Shown here: positions 59,023 through 64,000 of the stretch, one piece after another
Position numbering within the stretch: the stretch's first letter is position 1
Layout: the number at the start of each line of letters is the position of its first letter
Assembly: GCF_900119315.1 (NCBI RefSeq)
Contig: NZ_LT827010.1
Coordinates: 4,621,001 to 4,685,000, forward strand
Source: Actinoplanes sp. SE50/110
Lineage (GTDB): Bacteria > Actinomycetota > Actinomycetes > Mycobacteriales > Micromonosporaceae
DNA: 64,000 nt
Direction of reading: 5' to 3'
The notes under the pieces: generated by a model
The model's database searches: none
Seen by the model: only the letters and a program-made list of their open reading frames with translations
What the model was told of the DNA's origin: nothing
Position numbers and translations under genes: made by a program

Positions 59023-60669
59023 TTACCCCGATCGAGGCAGCGCGGCGATCGAACAGTCGAGTACACGACCGTCCAGCGTGCCAACCACAAGCCGGTTCGC
59101 TCCCACCCGTGCCAGTGAGAGCGGAATGACCCGGTACCCGTTCACCTGGAGCTGCTGCCGCACCTGCACCGCGCCGTCCACGGCGCGCAGGATGACCAGC
59201 TCTCCCGAGTTGAACGTCACGTAGACGAAGTCGCCGTCTGCGTCGAGTGCGGTGGCCTGATGGTCGGCGGTGAACACCCATTGCAGCTCGCCGGTCGGAT
59301 ACGCGCGACGGGCCACGAAAGCGTTCCCGGTCAACAGTCCCGCACCATCGTGAACGGCACCGGTGTGGAGGAGCGCGGGGCCGGCTCGGTCGCTGAGGTA
59401 GGCGCCACAGCCACCGAATAGGTGCCCACCGCGCGACGCATCCCACTCGAGCGGGAAGAGCCGCCGTATCCGCCCGCGTGGCACATCGACGGCGACCACC
59501 CACTTGTCACGCCAGGGTTTGCTGCCCACACCTTGCAGGAAGAGCAGGTCGGGGGCATACCGGATGTCGAAGTAGTGATTGAACAGGTCGTAACGACCCA
59601 GATGAACCGTGGTCGGCTGGGCATCACCAGGATCGATGAATGTGACCTCGCCGGTCATCGTTGCGGTGTCGTGTTCGGTGTTGCGTAACGCCCACCGGCC
59701 GTCAGCCCGGGATACCACGATTGCGGGCGAGGCGGCCTGGCGGGTATTTCGGACCGTGCCCTCATTGAGGTCGACCTCCACCACCACGCTCGGCTCACTC
59801 GTCCATCGGCCGCCGTGGAAGGCGGGTGGGGTTTGTGTCAACGCCACCGCTGTTCGTCCGTCCGGCAGCGTGGTGACCTGGCAACCGGTACCGTCGATGG
59901 GCACCTGCCAGGCGGGGCTCTCGGACGTCGGTGTCCAGCACTCCAGAGCAATACCTTCGAGGGCGGCGAGAATACGGCCGTCTGGGAGTGCCTGCACCGC
60001 CCAGACGGCGCGGCGGGGCGTCCAGGCAAGTCCTCGTGCTGAGCACAACCGTTCAATGGCAGCGGCAGCGGCAGCCGGGCCCGTTCGACATTCGTCCATG
60101 TACGGCTCTTCGCCGTAGGGCATACGAAGCATGCCTGCGGTGGCCCGGCTCCAGTCGTCGCGGCGGATGGTGCAGGCCAGAGATGTGGTACCGAACCGCT
60201 CCTCATCCTCGTCGCACGGAACAGCGAGCACCAGTGCGAGAGTTTCTGGATCCTGCCAAGTGAGCTGCCGGACCTCCCGCGGATCGGCCAGCAGCGACAC
60301 GGTCGCACCGGTGGTCAGGTCCAGCAGCAGCAGTTCGCCGTTGTAGGACCATCCGCCGTCGTACGCGCCGGTGCCGATCGCCAACAACGGCAGGGTGGGA
60401 TGGAAGGCGAGCGCGTTGGCTGGCCATCGCGTGGTCATATGGAACACGCAGGTCAGGTTGTCGGAGCGGTAGACCGCCGTCGGGTGCCAACCCGGATGCG
60501 GTCGTGAACGATCAGAGACGTCCCGACCGTGCCATTGTGGCCGATCCAGCGACCCGCCTACCGCGATAAGCGATTCATGGGGCGAGATCGCGGTAACGCG
60601 TGGACGACCGATTTCGCGGAAGGGGCCAGCACCTAGCACCCGGTCCACCCGGGCCTCGAACGCGTTCAC
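59023..60669 (-). CDS. Beta-propeller-like protein of unknown function
   Basis: 548 residues with no signal peptide. Repeating strands with blade-like motifs such as LAFHPTLPLLAIGTG, QALPDGRILAALEGI, TTLPDGRTAVALT and TALDADGDFVYVTFNSGELVILRA suggest a seven- or eight-bladed propeller. No catalytic motif is evident. Probably a cytoplasmic scaffold. Standalone. Confidence 0.65.
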   Translation of the reverse strand: MNAFEARVDRVLGAGPFREIGRPRVTAISPHESLIAVGGSLDRPQWHGRDVSDRSRPHPGWHPTAVYRSDNLTCVFHMTTRWPANALAFHPTLPLLAIGTGAYDGGWSYNGELLLLDLTTGATVSLLADPREVRQLTWQDPETLALVLAVPCDEDEERFGTTSLACTIRRDDWSRATAGMLRMPYGEEPYMDECRTGPAAAAAAIERLCSARGLAWTPRRAVWAVQALPDGRILAALEGIALECWTPTSESPAWQVPIDGTGCQVTTLPDGRTAVALTQTPPAFHGGRWTSEPSVVVEVDLNEGTVRNTRQAASPAIVVSRADGRWALRNTEHDTATMTGEVTFIDPGDAQPTTVHLGRYDLFNHYFDIRYAPDLLFLQGVGSKPWRDKWVVAVDVPRGRIRRLFPLEWDASRGGHLFGGCGAYLSDRAGPALLHTGAVHDGAGLLTGNAFVARRAYPTGELQWVFTADHQATALDADGDFVYVTFNSGELVILRAVDGAVQVRQQLQVNGYRVIPLSLARVGANRLVVGTLDGRVLDCSIAALPRSG

Positions 60670-61208
60670 CGGGTACCGGAGAGCTCAATTCTTTTGATCA
60701 TGGGGAGATTTTGCCGTCATGGACCCCCACATGCAAGCCACCACGTGCTCCCGATCGCCGTTGTGACTGGCGGCAAGCCTGCATGGCGGATTACATGACC
60801 AACCCGCCCATCCCTCGCCCGCCGCGTCGGAATCGCGTAGAGGCCGGCAAGGTCAGACGCCGCCCTCGCGGCGATAGAGCAGGTCGATCGCGTTCAGCGA
60901 GTCTCGGACTGTCCCGGCGCCTAGTCAAGAGCCGTAGCAGGTCGCTCGGGGACGGAATGTGGGCACCACGCCTTGGCCGTGCCGCTCAGTGAACAGCGGT
61001 TCGATCCGGACGCAGCACCCGGAAAACCCGAGCAGGATCGCTCTGACAGAACTTGCCGGATTATTGCATTACAATTACCAGTAATCCAGTAACACGAGAG
61101 ACCGCAAGAAACGGACATAACGGCGATGCACCATAGTGACAGTTATGGTGCACTCGAAGATCATCGGAGGCACCGTGCATCCGCGCGGATCGGCATCACC
61201 GCAGCACG
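60670..61208. other. Intergenic region with AT-rich stretch
   Basis: No gene recognised. The part 61045-61152 is strongly AT-rich for this genome and holds inverted repeats (GGATTA with TAATCC near 61053-61086; see also 61127-61152). Confidence 0.45.
61127..61152. repeat. 9-bp perfect inverted repeat
   Basis: TGCACCATA (61127-61135), 8-base spacer, TATGGTGCA (61144-61152). About 60 bases before the Tn3 transposase remnant. May be an operator or part of a transposon site. Confidence 0.45.
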
Positions 61209-62104
61209 GCGCTGGCGGTTGAGATCGCCAACGCCACTTTCGCGGCCCGGGCACAGACCGTGTGGGACGCCGGCTCCACCGCGGTGGCGTCGGACTCCAC
61301 CCACTTCGGGGCGTTCGACCAGAACATCTTCACCGAGTGGCATTCGCGCTACGGCGGCCGCGGCGTGCTCATCTACTGGCACGTCGAGCGCAAGAGCATG
61401 GCCATTCACTCGCAGCTGATCAACTGCACCGCCTCCGAGGTCGCCGCGATGGTCGAGGGCGCGATGCGGCACGGCACCACCATGGAGGTCGAGGGCAACT
61501 ACGTCGACTCCCACAGCCAATCCGAGGTCGGGTTCGGCATTACCCGGCTGCCCGGTTTCGACCTGCTGCCCCGGATCAAGCGGATCAACAAGGTCCGGCT
61601 CTACCGGCCTGCCGCGGGCGAGGCGGACGCGTACCCGCGGCTCGGGCCGGCACCGCCTCCACCGAGGCGATCCTGCGCCGGTTCACCCGGGCCAATGCGA
61701 TCCACCCCACCTACCAGGCCATGATCGAGGTCGGCCGTGCCCAGCGGACCATCTTCGTCGCCCGCTACCTGCGCGACCGGGACCTGCAACGCGAGATCAA
61801 CGAAGGGCTCAACGTCGTCGAGTCGTGGAACCGGGCCAACAGTGTGATCTTCTTCGGCAAGGGCGGCGACATCGCTACCAACCGCCGCGGCGAGCAGGAA
61901 CTGTCCGTACTGTGCCTGCGCGTTCTCCAGGCCGCTCTGGTCTACGTCAACACCCTCATGGTCCAGGATGTCCTGGCCGACGCCGACTGGGCCGGCACGC
62001 TCACCGACGCCGACCGGCGCGGCCTGACCCCGCTGTTCTGGACCCATGTGGCCCTGTACGGCGAGGTCAAACTCGATATGAGCAGCCGTCTGCCGCTGGG
62101 CTGA
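61209..62104 (+). pseudogene. Tn3-family transposase, C-terminal remnant
   Basis: Starts abruptly in EIANATFAARAQTVWDAG, continues ASDSTHFGAFDQNIFTEWHSRYG and IYWHVERKSMAIHSQL to KVRLYRPAAGEADAYPRLGPA, then a deletion of about 33 residues with a change of frame near 61645, and resumes TEAILRRFTRANAIHPTY, GRAQRTIFVARYLRDRDLQREI, NVVESWNRANSVIFFGKGG and LTDADRRGLTPLFWTHVALYGEV to the stop at 62104. Catalytic acidic residues are partly present, but the protein is truncated and shifted. The N-terminal remnant of a Tn3 transposase is at 30280. Confidence 0.85.
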
Positions 62105-62152
62105 CCTACTGGCCCACGTGATGGACCAAAGGGTGAAAACAGGGCTGGCGGC

Positions 62153-64000
62153 CTATCGGGGCGGTTGCGGATCGTTGTCGTTGCCGTCGGGGTCGGTGGT
62201 GGTGTGGGGCAGGTTGATCAGGCTCAGCACGTGGTGGGCGGTGCTGCCGGCGGGCGCGTAGAGGCGTAGCGGGTAGGGGCGTGCTGGGTCGTACTGCTGT
62301 GGCCGGTACAGCTCGGCGACGGCCGCGCTGGCGAGGTGGGTGACGCCGGTGAGGTCGACGGTCAGCTCGTGGGTGCCCCCGAGGGTGTATCGGTCCAGTT
62401 CTGTACGCAGGTTGTCGACGGTGTCGGTGTCGAGGGGGCCGTGGATGGCGATGCGGCTGCCGGCAGCGTGCGGCTGATCAAGAATGATCATCACTTTCGG
62501 CGCTTCGTCCGCGGGGGGACGCTCGTGGTTGATCTGTTCGGCGGTGAGCAGCCGGGCCGGGCGGTACAGTCGCCGCCGCACGCTGACGGTAGTGCCGTGC
62601 TCACCGCGGTCGATGTCGAGGTCATCGGCGAAGCTGGCGGTCATGGCCAATCCGAAGCCATGGCCGGCACGGAATTGCTCGTCGCCGGGGCGGTCGCGGT
62701 GCCGCCAGCGGCCGTTGTCGGCGACGCACAGTCGTGCCTCGCCGTCGTCGCGCAGTTCGGCGGTGACCGTCACCGTGGCGTCGGCGGTGTCGGGCCGGGC
62801 GTGCTCGTCGGCATTGGTGACCAGCTCGCCGACCGCGTGCGTCAGCGCGACAAGGTCTTCTTCCCCGGCTTCATGCAGCCTCAGCCAGTCCTCGACGGCG
62901 GCCCGGGCAGCCCGCGGGGTCACTGTTGCTGTCGGACCGCTCAGGTGCAGCGGCGGTGACGGCGTGCGGCGTTGCGCGGCGAGCAGGGTGATGTCGTCGG
63001 TGTGCCCGGTTCGGCGGACCAGTAGTTCCAGAATCTGTGTGCAGGCCCGCTCGACGGCGGACAGGTCGTCGGTGTCCATGCCGCGCCCGGCGACGGTGTC
63101 GACGGCGACCTGGGACAGCTCGACGGTGGCGGCGGCGGGTTCGCGGCCGGGTCGTTCGATGATGCCGTCGCTGTAGAGCAGCACCATCTCACCGGCGCGC
63201 AACTGGTCGCTGGACACGGTGTAGCGCCCGCCGGTGCCCAGCGGGGCGGTCCCGGACGAAGGCAGGAACCGGGCGGCGTCGGCGTTGACCACCAGCGGCG
63301 GCGGATGCCCGGCCGAACACCAGCTCAGTGCGCCGTCGACGGGGTCGAGTACCACGATGCACACCGTAGCGGCGCGGGCGGCCGGCATCCGACGGGCCAT
63401 CCGGTCAGCCGCGCCCATCGCGGTCAGAATGTCACCGCTGTCGTCAAGCCGGTCCTGCAGCACCGCACGCAGCTGCCCCATCGCGGCGGACGCGGCGACG
63501 CCGTGCCCGACCACGTCGCCGACGACCAGCGCCACCCGGCCGCCGGCTAACGGCACCGCGTCGAACCAGTCACCGCCCGCGGCGGTTTCGGCGTCGGCGA
63601 GCAGGTAGCTGCCCGCGATCCGCGCCGACGGCAGCACGGGCAACCCGGGGGGCAGCAGCTGTCGTTGCAGGGCGTTGATGACGTCGCGGGCTTGGGTATA
63701 GCGATGTTCGGCCGCCGCCGTGCGCTCCTGGGCCGCCTGCCGTTCCCGTACGCGGTCGGTTACGTCGGTGGAGAACGCTCGCATGCCGACCACCGCACCG
63801 CTGTCGTCGTACACCGGGACCAGGTAAAAGTCGAGGAAGATTTCCCGCAGCTCGCCGCCCGGTCCGGCACTGACCTGCAAACGCCATTCCCGCGCTACCT
63901 GCTCGCGGCCGGTCGTGTAGACCTCGTCGAACATCTCGAAGACCTGCTGACCGGCGAGTTCCGGCGTGGCCTCACGCGTCGGCAGGCCGACCAGCCGCTC
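62153..64000 (-). CDS. PAS-SpoIIE phosphatase-ATPase-STAS signalling protein (partial)
   Basis: Open past the window end, so the N-terminus is missing. Visible order: the end of a PAS domain with a PAC-like segment (VYDDSGAVVGMRAFSTDVTDRV), a short coiled coil, a SpoIIE PP2C domain (GGDWFDAVPLAGGRVALVVGDVVGHGVAASA), an RsbW-like ATPase domain (LTHAVGELVTNADEHA, FRAGHGFGLAM) and a C-terminal STAS domain (ELTVDLTGVTHLASAAVAEL). All three parts of a partner-switching pathway (phosphatase, kinase, antagonist) are fused in one chain. Likely controls a sigma factor in stress or development. Confidence 0.88.
   Translation of the reverse strand, partial: ERLVGLPTREATPELAGQQVFEMFDEVYTTGREQVAREWRLQVSAGPGGELREIFLDFYLVPVYDDSGAVVGMRAFSTDVTDRVRERQAAQERTAAAEHRYTQARDVINALQRQLLPPGLPVLPSARIAGSYLLADAETAAGGDWFDAVPLAGGRVALVVGDVVGHGVAASAAMGQLRAVLQDRLDDSGDILTAMGAADRMARRMPAARAATVCIVVLDPVDGALSWCSAGHPPPLVVNADAARFLPSSGTAPLGTGGRYTVSSDQLRAGEMVLLYSDGIIERPGREPAAATVELSQVAVDTVAGRGMDTDDLSAVERACTQILELLVRRTGHTDDITLLAAQRRTPSPPLHLSGPTATVTPRAARAAVEDWLRLHEAGEEDLVALTHAVGELVTNADEHARPDTADATVTVTAELRDDGEARLCVADNGRWRHRDRPGDEQFRAGHGFGLAMTASFADDLDIDRGEHGTTVSVRRRLYRPARLLTAEQINHERPPADEAPKVMIILDQPHAAGSRIAIHGPLDTDTVDNLRTELDRYTLGGTHELTVDLTGVTHLASAAVAELYRPQQYDPARPYPLRLYAPAGSTAHHVLSLINLPHTTTDPDGNDNDPQPPR

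Overview
The window is very GC-rich, codon-biased DNA from an actinomycete. The SigE-type sigma factor, the DUF4037 protein, the many GTG starts, the frequent GTGA/ATGA gene overlaps and a chemotaxis receptor together suggest a Micromonosporaceae member with motile cells, Actinoplanes-like. That assignment is inference from gene content; no rRNA or tRNA gene was found and there is no CRISPR array.

Layout. 0-0.5 kb: the end of a sortase-anchored (LPLTG) surface protein and its terminator. 0.9-4.6 kb: two paralogous GntR/FCD regulators around a metallo-beta-lactamase-fold protein and a short-chain dehydrogenase (both with altered active sites) and a DoxX remnant. 4.8-12 kb: a minus-strand response regulator/sensor kinase/hydrolase-LuxR operon back to back with a plus-strand lipoprotein/adaptor/ABC ATPase/MacB-type permease operon. 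12.3-16.6 kb: an AlpA-like DNA-binding protein, a copper monooxygenase lipoprotein, a cation-efflux/GNAT pair with a divergent ArsR regulator, and an orphan protein. 16.6-24.4 kb: a scarred region with broken genes, two IS701-type transposase remnants and a near-perfect 23-bp inverted repeat enclosing 6.7 kb that carries a secreted ricin-lectin protein, a GNAT, a STAS protein and a small secreted protein. 24.4-30.2 kb: methyltransferase, aminoglycoside-phosphotransferase-like kinase, DUF4037 protein, a SigE sigma factor with a membrane partner, and small proteins. 30.3-34.3 kb: a Tn3 transposase remnant, then a chemotaxis receptor with small partners including a GAF protein. 34.8-36.5 kb: a DGPF(YCII)/ECF42 sigma module. 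36.6-41.1 kb: NAD-binding protein and DUF6069 protein opposite a LysR regulator, then a TetR/dehydrogenase pair sharing a 25-bp perfect inverted repeat. 42.2-42.9 kb: IS256 and GNAT pseudogenes. 43.1-45.7 kb: MaoC-type protein, two orphan genes, and cbtB-cbtA under a cobalamin riboswitch. 45.9-53.8 kb: TetR, a two-component system, hydrolase/P-loop pair, and a second DGPF/ECF42 module followed by a VOC protein. 54-58.7 kb: PadR with a signal peptidase fused to a PadR-partner domain, LysR/SDR/NTF2/tautomerase, and TetR/rhodanese. 59-64 kb: a propeller protein, a Tn3 transposase C-terminal remnant, and a large PAS-SpoIIE-ATPase-STAS signalling protein running off the window.

Themes. Most genes form small regulator-plus-effector modules with visible operators. 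Several regulators appear to be leaderless, with a TANNNT box 6-8 nt before the start codon. The two DGPF/ECF42 modules each carry a matching bipartite promoter motif. At least eight decayed genes or transposase fragments mark an accessory, rearranged region rather than core genome.
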